A stretch of DNA of 64,000 nt from JBFGCT01 sp963825565 (GCA_963825565.1 CAWGTW010000004.1:372001-436000), one strand, 5' to 3'; numbered from the stretch's first letter, positions 52,602 to 62,436 are shown. Notes: generated by a model from the sequence alone, not told the origin. A program made the numbers and translations.

Positions 52602-54893
52602 TCAGGCCTGGGCGGCGCGGATCGCCTGCCACACCCGCTCGGCGGTCGCCGGCATGTCGATGTGTCGCACCCCGAGGTGGCTGACCGCGTCGACGACAGC
52701 CGACTGCACCGCCGGCGTCGACCCGATCGTGCCCGACTCCCCGATGCCCTTCGCCCCGAGCGGGTTGAGGAACGTCGGCGTCTCCATGTGCACGACCTCG
52801 AAGCTCGGGAGCTCGGCGGCGGAGATCATCCCGTAGTCGGCCAGGTTCGACGTGATCGGGTTGCCGTCCTCGTCGTAGCGCACCTCTTCGAGCAGCGCCT
52901 GGGCCGCCCCCTGGGCGATGCCGCCGTGGATCTGTCCGTCGAGCAGCATCGGGTTGAGCACGCGGCCGGCGTCGTCGCAGGCGACCTGGCGGAGATGCCT
53001 GACCTGGCCGGTGACCGTGTCGACCTCGACGACCGCGACATGGGCGCCGAAGGGGAACGAGGGCTGGGCGGCGGTGAACCGGGTGTTGATCGTCAGGTCG
53101 TCGTCCTGGGCCTTGGCGGCGATCGCCAGGTCGGCCCACGTCTTGGACACCGCCGGCGTCCCGGTGACGTGGAACGCGCCAGCCTCCTTGTCGAGCACGA
53201 CGTCGGCCTCGTCGGCCTCGAGGAGCTGCGCCGCCAGCTTGTGTGCCTTTTCGACGAGCTCGACCGCCGCCTGGTTGACCGCCACGCCGCCGTGCTGGAG
53301 CGAGCGCGACCCCATCGTGCCGCCGCCCTCGGGCACGAGGTCGGTGTCGCCCCAGATCAGGGTGATCCGATCCATCGGGATTCCGGTCTGGTCGCTGGCG
53401 ATCATCGACCAGGCGGTGTCGTGGCCCTGGCCGTGCGGGGACGTGCCGGTGTAGACGTTGGCGCTGCCGTCGTCGTTGACCTCGATCTTGGCGGCATCCC
53501 CCATCGGCGGGACGCCGCCGGTGATCTCGACGTACACGCTGACGCCGATGCCGAGCTGCTTGTCGTCGCCCGACCGACGCCGCCGGGCCTGCTCGGCACG
53601 CAGCTCGGCATACCCGGCGGCGTCGAGCGCCTTGTCGAGCGCGACCTCGTAGTCGCCGACGTCGTAGGTCTGCCCGATCGCCGTCGTGTGCGGCTCGTCG
53701 AACTTCGGGATCAGGTTGATCCGCCGGACGTCAGCGGGGTCCTTGCCGACCTCGGCGGCGAACATGTCCATCGCCCGCTCGATCGCGGCCGTCGCCTCGG
53801 GCCGCCCGGCCCCGCGGTAGGCGGTGGTCGGTGTGGTGTTGGTGACCACCGAGGTCGTGCGCACCTCGACGTTGGGGATGTCGTAGACGCCGAGCGCCAT
53901 CGGCCGGGTCAGGAACGGGGCGAGGATGGCGCCCATCTGCACGTACGCGCCGGAGTCCTGGATCACGTGCATCTGGTAGTGGGTGACCTTGCCGTCGCGC
54001 GTGCCGCCGATCGTGACGTGCTGGATCTGCGCCCGGCCGTGTCGCATGCCCATCATCGACTCGCTGCGCGTCTCACGCCACACGACCGGCCGGCCGAGCG
54101 CCTTGGAGATCGGGCCGAGCAGGAGTTCCTCGGCGGTCGGGTCGATCTTCGCACCGAAGCCACCCCCGACGTCGGGGGTCAGGAGCCGCACGTCGTTCTC
54201 GCCGACACCGTTCGCTGCGACGATCGGACCCTTGGCGCCCTGGGCGTGCTGGGTCGAGATCCACTCGTAGAGGCGGCCGTCCACCCATGTCGCCGCCGCG
54301 CCGCGGACCTCGAGCGGGCACGGTGCAACCCGCTGGTTGACGAACCGGCCGGTGACCGTCACCTCGCAGTCGGCGAAGAACTCCTCGACCGGGCTGTTCT
54401 CGGGCATCCCGAGGGCGGTGGTGTCGAACACTGCGTTCGAGCCGGCGGCCTCGAAGATCAGCGTGTCGGAGGCGAGCGCGGCTTCCATGTCGACCAGCGC
54501 CGGCAGGCTGTCGATGTCGGCGTAGACCATCTCGGCCGCGTCGGTCGCCTGGGCCGCGGTCTCGGCCACGATGGCGGCGATCGGCTCGCCGACGAAGCGA
54601 ACCTTGTCGCTGGCGAGCAGCGTCGCCGCCGCGGCGGGGTTGTAGTCCGACGGGACGGGGAGCAGCCCGAGCGACTCGGCGGTGAAGACCTGGATCACGC
54701 CAGGCATGGCGGCTGCCTCGTCGATGTCGATCGACCGGATCGTCCCGTGTGCGATCGGGGATCGGGCATAGACGACGTGGGCCGCGCCGGCGAGTCGCTC
54801 GTCGATCAGGTCGTCGACGTACTCACCTCCGCTGGTCAGGAACTTCGGGTCTTCCTTGCGCTGGACGCGGGTGCCCAGGATGCTGCCTGCCAC
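52602..54893 (-). CDS. Orphan form II molybdenum hydroxylase large subunit (second coxL-like)
   Basis: 763 residues. Same family as 35037-37445: IQHVTIGGTRDG region, TPDVGGGFGAK, the loop AYRGAGR at 358-364, GTSPHGQGHDTAW and the catalytic Glu in GAKGIGESGTIG. Overall the two large subunits differ widely, so this is not a recent copy. No FAD or Fe-S subunit lies next to it, so it must share the coxM/coxS made from 34-38 kb or use other partners elsewhere. Downstream is an HD-domain gene; upstream is ftsB. Confidence 0.9.
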   Translation of the reverse strand: MAGSILGTRVQRKEDPKFLTSGGEYVDDLIDERLAGAAHVVYARSPIAHGTIRSIDIDEAAAMPGVIQVFTAESLGLLPVPSDYNPAAAATLLASDKVRFVGEPIAAIVAETAAQATDAAEMVYADIDSLPALVDMEAALASDTLIFEAAGSNAVFDTTALGMPENSPVEEFFADCEVTVTGRFVNQRVAPCPLEVRGAAATWVDGRLYEWISTQHAQGAKGPIVAANGVGENDVRLLTPDVGGGFGAKIDPTAEELLLGPISKALGRPVVWRETRSESMMGMRHGRAQIQHVTIGGTRDGKVTHYQMHVIQDSGAYVQMGAILAPFLTRPMALGVYDIPNVEVRTTSVVTNTTPTTAYRGAGRPEATAAIERAMDMFAAEVGKDPADVRRINLIPKFDEPHTTAIGQTYDVGDYEVALDKALDAAGYAELRAEQARRRRSGDDKQLGIGVSVYVEITGGVPPMGDAAKIEVNDDGSANVYTGTSPHGQGHDTAWSMIASDQTGIPMDRITLIWGDTDLVPEGGGTMGSRSLQHGGVAVNQAAVELVEKAHKLAAQLLEADEADVVLDKEAGAFHVTGTPAVSKTWADLAIAAKAQDDDLTINTRFTAAQPSFPFGAHVAVVEVDTVTGQVRHLRQVACDDAGRVLNPMLLDGQIHGGIAQGAAQALLEEVRYDEDGNPITSNLADYGMISAAELPSFEVVHMETPTFLNPLGAKGIGESGTIGSTPAVQSAVVDAVSHLGVRHIDMPATAERVWQAIRAAQA

Positions 54894-54981
54894 GTGTACC
54901 CCTTCTGGTCACCGAGTTGCGGAGGTTGGTTGTCGAGGAGATCTGAACGAGCGGTCGGCCGGAGTGACCGCGACCCGCAAC

Positions 54982-55473
54982 CTAGTCGGCGGCGACGGGA
55001 GCCGGGCCAGCCGAGCGTGCATCCAGGATCTGGGTCACGACGTTGTAGGGCCAGCCGTCGGGGAGGTCGGCCGACAGGGCCGGGAGCGGGAGGAGCGAGT
55101 AGCGGTCCTCGCCCGGTTCGACGAACCCGATCTCCTGCTTGGCGGCCTCACGGATCCCGTCGTCGGTCTCGAGGCGTTGCTTCTCCGCGGCGAGCTCGCC
55201 GTTCACCTTGCGCAGCTCGTCGAGTTGGGCCTGGCGCTGCTCGAGGTCGACGTCCTGGTCCATCCAGGTCTGGATCGGCAAGACGAACACCGCTGCGGCG
55301 ATCGTCCCGATCACGAGCAGCGCGAACGATCCCGCGAACAGCGCCACCTTCGGGCGCCGCGACACCCGCTTGTCGATCGGGATCGGCCGCGTCAGATCGC
55401 CGAGGCGGGACCGTCGTTCGTCTGACGCCCGCGTCGACGGTCGCTTGATCGCAGTCGTCTTGGAGCGCGGCAC
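54982..55473 (-). CDS. ftsB: Septum formation initiator FtsB/DivIC
   Basis: 163 residues. Basic cytoplasmic N-terminus, one membrane helix (about 43-66), then a coiled coil (DVDLEQRQAQLDELRKVNGELAAEKQRLETDDGIREAAKQEIGFVEPGED). The ending REAAK-x-x-G-x-V-x-PGE is the DivIC/FtsB motif. It links FtsQ and FtsL in the division complex. Positioned downstream of enolase, the usual actinobacterial order eno-ftsB, but the DUF501-ppx pair normally next in line has moved to 23.5-24.6 kb. Confidence 0.9.
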   Translation of the reverse strand: MPRSKTTAIKRPSTRASDERRSRLGDLTRPIPIDKRVSRRPKVALFAGSFALLVIGTIAAAVFVLPIQTWMDQDVDLEQRQAQLDELRKVNGELAAEKQRLETDDGIREAAKQEIGFVEPGEDRYSLLPLPALSADLPDGWPYNVVTQILDARSAGPAPVAAD

Positions 55474-55627
55474 CCCGACATTGTGGCCGAGTGCGCCGCC
55501 GATTCCGCGTCACCCGACGATGGTGCGTCGATCGCTGGAGGTCGAGGTCGTCTGGTTCCTGGGTCGGGATCGGCGGTGGTGAGGGCAAGGCTCCGCTGGC
55601 CGACGCTGCCTGCGGGCAGCGAGGGAA

Positions 55628-55714
55628 GTCGGCAACGCAGCCATCGCCGCCGCCGGACCTGCGACGTGCTCTGGCCGATGATGTCGGCGACGCAGCCATC
55701 GCCGCCGCCGGACC
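55628..55714. repeat. 32-bp direct repeat, two copies, in the eno-ftsB gap
   Basis: Copies at 55628-55659 and 55683-55714, starting GTCGGC(A/G)ACGCAGCC, differ at one base and are 55 bp apart. They lie in the 244-bp gap just after the eno stop. Rich in CGC repeats; may form alternative stems in the mRNA between eno and ftsB. A related partial copy may lie at 55598-55625. Confidence 0.8.
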
Positions 55715-55717
55715 GAC

Positions 55718-56995
55718 TCAGAGTGGGGCGAGTGCGGAGCGGCCGCGATAGGCGGCGGCCTCGCCGAGCTCGGTCTCGATACGCAAGAGCTGGTTGTACT
55801 TGGCGACGCGGTCGCTGCGTGCCGGGGCGCCGGTCTTGATCTGCCCGCAGTTGGTGGCGACGGCGAGGTCGGCGATCGTCGAGTCCTCGGTCTCGCCCGA
55901 CCGGTGACTCATCACGGCGGTGTACGAGTGGCGGGTGGCCAGGGCCACGGTGTTCAACGTCTCGGTCAGCGAGCCGATCTGGTTGACCTTGACCAGGATC
56001 GAGTTGGCGACGTCGCTGTCGATGCCTCGCTGCAGGTAGGTCGAGTTGGTGACGAACAGGTCGTCGCCGACGAGCTGGACCTTGTCGCCGACCGCTGCGG
56101 TGAGCGTCGCCCAGCCGTCCCAGTCGTTCTCGTCCATCCCGTCCTCGAGCGAGACGATCGGGTACCTGCCGATCATCTCGACCCAGTAACTGCTCATCTC
56201 GGCCGGCGTCAGCTCCTTGCCCTCGCCGACGAGGTGGTAGATGCCGTCACTGAAGAGCTCGCTCACCGCCGGGTCGAGGGCGATCGCCAGGTCCTCGCCG
56301 GGGCGGTAGCCGGCCTTCTCGATCGCCTCGATCAGCAGCTTGATCGCGTCTTCGTTGGAATCGAGGTCGGGTGCGAAGCCCCCCTCGTCGCCGACGGCCG
56401 TCGACAGGCCGCGGTCGGCAAGGATGCTCTTCAGTACGTGGTACGTCTCGGTTCCCCACCGCAGCGCCTCCGAGAAGCTCGGCGCCCCGACCGGCATGAT
56501 CATGAACTCCTGGAAGTCGACGGAGTTGTCGGCGTGCACCCCGCCGTTGAGCACGTTCATCATCGGTGCCGGGAGCACGTGGGCGTTCGGCCCCCCGACG
56601 TACCGGTACAGCGGCACGGCGAGATCGTTCGCCGCCGCCTTGGCGACCGCCAGGCTGGTGCCGAGCACCGCGTTGGCCCCGAGCCGCCCCTTGTTGTCGG
56701 TGCCGTCGAGGTCGATCATCACCTGGTCGATGAGCCGCTGGTCGAGCGCATCGAGACCGTCGAGCGCCTCGGCGATGTCGTGATTGACGAAACCGACGGC
56801 GGACAGCACGCCCTTGCCACCGAACCGATCGCCGCCGTCGCGCAGCTCGACCGCTTCGTGCTCGCCGGTCGAGGCGCCCGAAGGGACCGCTGCCCGTCCG
56901 AACGCTCCGCTGTCGAGGTTGACCTCGACCTCGACGGTCGGGTTGCCGCGCGAGTCGAGGATCTCGCGTCCGACGATGCTGACGATGTCGCTCAT
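55718..56995 (-). CDS. eno: Enolase
   Basis: 425 residues from ATG 56995. Glycolytic enzyme that dehydrates 2-phosphoglycerate. Conserved sites: REILDSRGNPTVEVEV, PSGASTG, GGVHADN, the metal ligands in ALDPAVSEL, SLEDGMDENDW and QLVGDDLFVTN, and the signature ILVKVNQIGSLTET, then SHRSGETED with the catalytic Lys region before it. Length typical. First gene of the eno-ftsB transcript. Confidence 0.98.
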   Translation of the reverse strand: MSDIVSIVGREILDSRGNPTVEVEVNLDSGAFGRAAVPSGASTGEHEAVELRDGGDRFGGKGVLSAVGFVNHDIAEALDGLDALDQRLIDQVMIDLDGTDNKGRLGANAVLGTSLAVAKAAANDLAVPLYRYVGGPNAHVLPAPMMNVLNGGVHADNSVDFQEFMIMPVGAPSFSEALRWGTETYHVLKSILADRGLSTAVGDEGGFAPDLDSNEDAIKLLIEAIEKAGYRPGEDLAIALDPAVSELFSDGIYHLVGEGKELTPAEMSSYWVEMIGRYPIVSLEDGMDENDWDGWATLTAAVGDKVQLVGDDLFVTNSTYLQRGIDSDVANSILVKVNQIGSLTETLNTVALATRHSYTAVMSHRSGETEDSTIADLAVATNCGQIKTGAPARSDRVAKYNQLLRIETELGEAAAYRGRSALAPL

Positions 56996-57029
56996 GGCCG
57001 CCATGCTACGAGGGTCGGCCGCGCCGGGT

Positions 57030-58320
57030 TCAAGTCTCGGCCGGGACGTCGGCGGACTCGATCGCCACGAGCTCACCGGTGTCGTCGAGACCGAGCTGAC
57101 GGACCTCGTCGGGTGCGTCGACCAGGACGTCGTCGATGTAGGACTCGAGCACCTCCTCGATCGGGATGTCGACGCCCGCTTGCTCGGACACGAACCAGCG
57201 GTGCTCGAGGAGCTGGTGGTAGATCTCGGCCGCCTCCAGCTTGGCGAACAGCCCGCTGGGGATACGAGCGAGCAGCGGCTCGAATCGGTCGTCGAGCCAC
57301 CGGACGGCGACGACGTTCTCGGGCAGCGGCCGGAGTTCGCGGCCTCCCTTGTGCGCGGCCATCCGCTCTTGTTGCAGCTCGGTGCCGAACGCTCTGATGT
57401 CGTCGAGCAGGCGGCGAGCCTGGTTCTCGGTCGTGTCCAGCCCGGTCAGGCTGCGCAGCCGCTCGGAATGGAAGCCGTGCTCCACGACGCGGGGGATGTA
57501 GCGCAGCCGATCGCCGTCGCCCGTGTCGACGATCTCCATCTCCTCGACGTCGAACCCGAGCTCGTGGAGCCGCCGGAGCCGCTGCTCGATGCGGTACGTC
57601 TCACCGGCGTTGAACTCGGCCGGCTCGGTGAGCTCGGCCCAGAGGTCGTGGTAGCGGTCCTCGATCTGCATCGAGACGTCCCAGGGATCGATGTCGGCCG
57701 CGAGACGACCGCCCATCTGGAGGTCGAGCAGCCCTCCGGCGACGTTCTCCGTACGCGATCTGCAGGTCGAGACGGCGCTGACCGTCGCTCAGCGCGGCGA
57801 ACCGCTCGCCGGTCTCGACGTCGATGACATAGGCCGACAGCGCGCCGGCGTCGCGCCGGAACAGCGTGTTCGACAGCGAGCAGTCGCCCCAGTAGAAGCC
57901 GGCGAGGTGCAGCCGCACCAGCAGGCCGACCAGCGCGTCGAGCACGCGCTCGCCGAGGTAGGGGATCGTCAGCCCTCGCCCGGAGAGCAGCGTCCGGTAC
58001 GGGAGGGAGTAGTCGAGGTGGCGGGTGATCAGCATGCCGTCTTGCCCTGCGGGCTTGTCGGTGACCGCCGCGACGACCTCGGCCGTCGGCAGCCCGTCGT
58101 CGGCGAGCTCGCGGAGCAACCGGTACTCGCGCTCGACCAGTGGGTCGGGGAGCTCCTTGATCACGTAGCTGACCTCACCGCACTCGATCAGGCGGACGAC
58201 GTGCCGGTGGAGCCCGAGCACGCCGTGCATGTGCGGCTGATCCCACTGCTCGAGCGGCGTGGGGAACGGCATCGAAGCGATCGCAGGATGTTCCGAGGGG
58301 TTCGCGAGCTGCAGGCGCAT
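57030..58320 (-). pseudogene. DUF4032 protein with kinase-like N-terminal domain, one frameshift at 57749-57750
   Basis: From ATG 58320 the frame encodes an APH/RIO-like kinase fold: VVRLIECGEVSYVIKELPDPLVEREYRLLREL, then LVRLHLAGFYWGDCSLSNTLF with the catalytic Asp, and SAYVIDVETGE. At 57749-57750, in the run CTCCG, one extra C shifts the frame; the sense goes on as ENVAGGLLDLQMGGRLAADIDPWDVSMQIEDRY to the DUF4032 domain and ends at 57030. Corrected length about 429 residues, as in intact actinobacterial DUF4032 proteins. Function unknown. The extra base is probably a sequence error. Confidence 0.78.
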
Positions 58321-58426
58321 CGGCCCCATTGTGTCGACCCGCGGTCGGCTTCGCTCCGATCGGGAGGCCGATCCGGCTTGGCAAGTCTTCCTCAAGGCGG
58401 AACCGGTCCCCGCCGATGTTGTCCAC

Positions 58427-60121
58427 ATGGAACCGCTGGATCCGCCCCCGCTGAGCGGAGCCCTCCTGCCACCGACCGGTTCGCCCGCGTCCGTCGCCAA
58501 TCCGGAGTTCGCACCGTCGCCGACTTCGGATACCCCCGGCCATCATCGCCACCCGGTCGATCAGCCGGGCCTGCTGCCGATGGCGGTGTTCCGGCTCCTC
58601 GCCGTAGTCTCCTTCGCCGGCGGCTTCGTCCTGACCGGTGTCCAGGTCTATCGAGTGCTCGACGAGCAGGCGCGGTCGCTCACGCTGTCGTGGGGGTCGA
58701 TGGTGATCGGCCTCGTGTGCATGGTCGCGATCCTGACCTGGACCTTCACGACGGTCGAGAACGCCCGGCGCATCCTCGCCCCGGCCGGGACGCAGGAACT
58801 TCCGGACCCGTGGCGCGCCGTCAGGCGATGGGCGGTCCCGTTCGGGTTCATCATCCCCGCAACCGGGATCGTCGTCATGCTGTCGCAGCGCTGGAACACC
58901 CCGGTCGAGGGGACGTCCTCGTCGCTGCCGCTCCTGGTCGCGTTCGTCGTCATCCTCGTCGCACTGCTCCTGCTGTACGCGCCGCTGGCCTACCTCGCCG
59001 GCGTCCTCCGCCAGGTCGGTGGCCAGGCGGTCAGCCTGCTGACGTGGGCGTGGGTGCCGGTCGTGCTCGCCGCGGTCGGGTTCGCGACGATCGCCGGCCT
59101 GCGCGCCTTCGGCACGTTCGAGGACACCGCTGACGGCATCGCACCGAGCTGGGTGATCGCCGTCCTCCTGTTGCTCCCGATCGTCGTCGTCTTCTTCGTC
59201 GGGAACAGCGCGGCCTACGGCTTCGAAGACACGGTCGGACGGGCGTACGACCGCCGTGTCGGCCGGTCGGTGGCGGTCAACCGGCGCAGCGCCCAGCTTC
59301 TGTCGATCTTCGGGGGCGAGCGGCCCAATCGGACGGTGATGAGCACCAGAGGGCCGGTGCACCTGATCCCGCTGATGAACCCGCTCCGTCTTGGCATCGT
59401 GACGCTGCTGGCCGGTCTCTCACTGCTGAACCTGGTCGGCGCCGTCGTCATGTTCCTGTTCTGGCGGGAGTCGAACGACGGTCTCCTCCTGCCCAGCCAG
59501 CGCGATCGGGCCTGGGAGGTGCTCGGTCAGTTGCAGCGCGCCGAGCGGTTCGTCGCCTTCGCGATGGTCGGGGTCGCCATGTTGTGGTCGTTCGTCGGCG
59601 TGTACAACGTCCGCCTCGCATCCGGTCGCCGCCGCAACCCGTTGCTCGCGGCGGCCGCCTGGCCCCTTGCCGCGGCCGGTGTCTGGGCGGTCGGGGAGCG
59701 GGTTGCCGACGCCAGCGAGCCCCAGCTCGTCATCGCCGGCTTCGCGGTACAGGCGGTGATCGCCTACCTGCCGATCTTCCTGCTCGAGCGGGCGGCGACG
59801 GCGATCGGCTCCCGACGGTCGCCGTTCCGTATCGTCTACGCGCTCGGCGTGGTCATGTTCGTCTACGTCCATGGCCTCGGCGGCCTGTGGACGTTGGAGG
59901 AGGTCGCCGACACGGCCGAGTTCGGCAGGCTCGCCGGGTATCTCGCGCTCGGTGCGCTCGTGCTGCTGCTGTCGACGCTCGCGGTGACCGAGGCCAGCCA
60001 ATCGATCTCCGACACGTGCACGCACGAGGCGCAACGGCACAACTTCCTCGCCGCGCAACGCCAACCGGCCGACGCGCCGGTCGCCGAGCGGCGGGTCGGC
60101 CCGTCGGTGGCGGCCGAGTGA
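58427..60121 (+). CDS. Large multi-pass membrane protein, unknown function
   Basis: 564 residues from ATG 58427. Hydrophilic Pro-rich N-terminus of about 60 residues, then about twelve predicted helices in two groups (65-260 and 325-525), separated by a cytoplasmic loop (FEDTVGRAYDRRVGRSVAVNRRSAQLLSIFGGERPN). No domain recognised. The next gene begins 12 bp downstream, encodes a related-looking membrane protein, and is probably in the same transcript. Confidence 0.75.
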   Translation: MEPLDPPPLSGALLPPTGSPASVANPEFAPSPTSDTPGHHRHPVDQPGLLPMAVFRLLAVVSFAGGFVLTGVQVYRVLDEQARSLTLSWGSMVIGLVCMVAILTWTFTTVENARRILAPAGTQELPDPWRAVRRWAVPFGFIIPATGIVVMLSQRWNTPVEGTSSSLPLLVAFVVILVALLLLYAPLAYLAGVLRQVGGQAVSLLTWAWVPVVLAAVGFATIAGLRAFGTFEDTADGIAPSWVIAVLLLLPIVVVFFVGNSAAYGFEDTVGRAYDRRVGRSVAVNRRSAQLLSIFGGERPNRTVMSTRGPVHLIPLMNPLRLGIVTLLAGLSLLNLVGAVVMFLFWRESNDGLLLPSQRDRAWEVLGQLQRAERFVAFAMVGVAMLWSFVGVYNVRLASGRRRNPLLAAAAWPLAAAGVWAVGERVADASEPQLVIAGFAVQAVIAYLPIFLLERAATAIGSRRSPFRIVYALGVVMFVYVHGLGGLWTLEEVADTAEFGRLAGYLALGALVLLLSTLAVTEASQSISDTCTHEAQRHNFLAAQRQPADAPVAERRVGPSVAAE

Positions 60122-60133
60122 CCGGTCGGTTCG

Positions 60134-60919
60134 ATGACCGACGCCCCGGCCTTCCTCCCACTGCGAACGTGCCCGCCCCCGACGCTCGGAACGCTGCTGT
60201 GGATCCGTTCCGCGCTCGTGCTGACGATCCTCGCGACCTCCTCGGTCGTCGTCGTGGGCGATGTCGCCGCCGATCGGTCCCGCCATGTCGAGGCGGTGCT
60301 CGTCGCAGCGCTGCACGTCGGCGTGTTGGCGCTGCTCGTCGTGTGGAGCTACGTCGCGATGACCAACGTCGACGCCCTCGTGCCGGCGACGCGGTACACC
60401 AAGGGTGCGCGCGGGGCGATCGCGGGCGGGCTGTGGGTCGCGGCGTTGCTCACACCGGTCGGCGCGGTTGCCGTCGTCGCCAGGATCCGCTCAGGGTTCG
60501 GTGACGCGGAGGCGTTCGGGCCGACGATGCTGGCGATCGCCGTCGTGCTCCTCGCGCTGCTGGCGGCGTGGCTTCCGTTCCGCTACCACGTGCGCCAGGC
60601 GGCCCGGATCGGTGCCCCGCACTCGATCATGCTCGCCTGGTTCTGGGCCCCGGTGGTGACGTTCGTCGTTGGCCTCTCGGTCCTCGGGTTCGTCTACGCG
60701 CCGCGGCTCGGCAGCGGTCCGATCGAGCAGCCCCTCGGGATCGGAGCGGTCTACGGCGTGGCGATCGCCGTGTTCGGGCTGTCGACCTGGCGCGCCGTCA
60801 CCGTGTTCGACGAGGTGATCGACCTGCGCTGGCGGCGGTGGAAGGTCGAGTGGGAACAGACGCTCGCGGAAATGGTGGCGCAGCCGCCTCCCGGACCCGA
60901 ACTCGGAGGGAGCACGTGA
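60134..60919 (+). CDS. Multi-pass membrane protein, partner of the preceding gene
   Basis: 261 residues, six predicted helices. N-terminal ILATSSVVVVGDVAADRSRHVEAVLVAAL, then WSYVAMTNVDALVPATRYTKGARGAIAGGLWVAALLTPVGAVA. The motif LVPATRYTKGARGAI and the helix spacing recall the first part of the upstream protein (VENARRILAP...), so the pair may be paralogous. Function unknown; probably co-transcribed. It converges with mazG (34 bp apart). Confidence 0.72.
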   Translation: MTDAPAFLPLRTCPPPTLGTLLWIRSALVLTILATSSVVVVGDVAADRSRHVEAVLVAALHVGVLALLVVWSYVAMTNVDALVPATRYTKGARGAIAGGLWVAALLTPVGAVAVVARIRSGFGDAEAFGPTMLAIAVVLLALLAAWLPFRYHVRQAARIGAPHSIMLAWFWAPVVTFVVGLSVLGFVYAPRLGSGPIEQPLGIGAVYGVAIAVFGLSTWRAVTVFDEVIDLRWRRWKVEWEQTLAEMVAQPPPGPELGGST

Positions 60920-60953
60920 TGACCGTTCCACCACCCCAGCGCGCAGCGAACCC

Positions 60954-62426
60954 TCAGCCCGGCTGAGTCCGCCCGGTCTGCTTCGCCTCGTCCCACAGGG
61001 CGTCGAGCGTCGCAAGGTCGGCGGCGCGCAGGTCGATCCCGCGGTCCCGAGCCTGCCGCTCGACCTCCTCGAAACGACCCCGGAACTTGTCGGACGCAGC
61101 GCGCAGCGCGAGCTCAGGGTCGATCGCCAGGTGGCGGGCCACGTTGACGATGGCGAACAGCAGGTCGCCCAGCTCGTCGCGCGCGTGTGGAGCGTCGCCC
61201 GCAGCCATCGCCTGTTCGAGCTCAGCGGTCTCCTCGTGGATCTTCGGGAAGGCACCGCTGACGTCGGGCCAGTCGAAGCCGACCTTGGAGGCCTTGGCGC
61301 CGACCTTCTGGGCGTACGCCAGTGACGGCAGCGAGCGGGGGATCCCGTCGAAGACCGAGGTTCGGCCCTTCTCGGCCCGCTTGATCTCCTCCCAGTTGGC
61401 GAGCACCTCGCCGGTGCCGTCGACCTGCACGTCGCCGAACACGTGGGGGTGCCGGCGCACGAGCTTGTCGTGGATCCCCTCGGCGACGTCGGCGATCGTG
61501 AAGCGCCCCTCCTGCTCCGCGATCACGGCGTGGAACTCGATCTGGTAGAGCAGATCACCGAGCTCCTCGATCAGGTGCTCGTCGCTCGCCGGTTCGCCGG
61601 CGTCCAACGCCTGCACCGCGTCGACCACCTCGTAGGTCTCCTCGATCAGATGGGGGACGAGTGATTCGTGGGTCTGCTCGATGTCCCACGGGCACCGCTC
61701 GCGCAGCGTCCGCGTCAGCTCGTGGAAGCGCACGTAGTGGCGCCCGACCGGCACGCCGAGCTCGGGGATGTAGAGCGACGTGAGATGGTCGGCCTCGACC
61801 GCCCGGTCGATCTCGTCCCACCGCGCGTCGGTGATCGCCTCCTCGGCGGTGCCGAGGCGTTGGAGGATCGTGACGCGGTCGCCGCCGGCGCCGTCGGCGG
61901 CGAGCTTGATGTCGGACAGCACCCAGTTCGCGTGGGCGTGGGCGACGAGCAGCGGGCCGCGCTCATCGGCCGCCGCGACCGCGAAGTCGTGCCCGTCGAC
62001 CAGGCGGACGCTGGCTTCGACCGGGTCGATCCCCAGCCGCGCCCAGGCGAGGTCGAGGAACGAGATCGCCGGCAGGACGTCGACGTCGACGTCGGTGCGG
62101 GCGAGCAGGAGCCGCACGGTTCGCTCGAGCACGAGCGGCGATCCCGGCACGGCGTAGAGCACCTCGCCGAGCTCGGCGGCCGACCGAGCCAGCGTCGTCG
62201 CGATCTCGGCGTACACGTCGTCGAACGTGTCGGCGCGCTCGTAGACGTCGTCGAAGCTCTGCGCGCCCGCGACCAGGTCGGCGGTCGGGTGCTCGGTCGT
62301 CCGCACGAACCGGTGCGGGATACGGGCGATCGCCGCCGTCGTCTCGGCGGTCACCAGATCCTCTCCACCCGGTCCGAGGCCGACGACGGTGATCCGTCCC
62401 CGCCGGGGATCGACGGGCGGGCTCAT
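60954..62426 (-). CDS. mazG: MazG nucleotide pyrophosphohydrolase with N-terminal SAM-methylase-like domain
   Basis: 490 residues. N-terminal tetrapyrrole-methylase-like domain (1-215): ITVVGLGPGGEDLVTAETTAAI and YAVPGSPLVLERT. C-terminal tandem MazG domain: LRERCPWDIEQTHESLVPHLIEETYEVVDAV, with EEEAxE-type metal ligands, EELGDLLYQIEFHAVIAEQEG, NWEEIKRAEKGRTSVFDGIPRSLPSLAYAQKVGAKASKVGFDW, and HEETAELEQA...DELGDLLFAIVNVAR. MazG hydrolyses NTPs to NMPs and limits damaged nucleotides and ppGpp. The YabN-type fusion is seen in Bacillus and many actinobacteria. Followed upstream by a PPIase and mfd, the normal neighbours. Confidence 0.95.
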   Translation of the reverse strand: MSPPVDPRRGRITVVGLGPGGEDLVTAETTAAIARIPHRFVRTTEHPTADLVAGAQSFDDVYERADTFDDVYAEIATTLARSAAELGEVLYAVPGSPLVLERTVRLLLARTDVDVDVLPAISFLDLAWARLGIDPVEASVRLVDGHDFAVAAADERGPLLVAHAHANWVLSDIKLAADGAGGDRVTILQRLGTAEEAITDARWDEIDRAVEADHLTSLYIPELGVPVGRHYVRFHELTRTLRERCPWDIEQTHESLVPHLIEETYEVVDAVQALDAGEPASDEHLIEELGDLLYQIEFHAVIAEQEGRFTIADVAEGIHDKLVRRHPHVFGDVQVDGTGEVLANWEEIKRAEKGRTSVFDGIPRSLPSLAYAQKVGAKASKVGFDWPDVSGAFPKIHEETAELEQAMAAGDAPHARDELGDLLFAIVNVARHLAIDPELALRAASDKFRGRFEEVERQARDRGIDLRAADLATLDALWDEAKQTGRTQPG

Positions 62427-62436
62427 CGGGCGAAGA

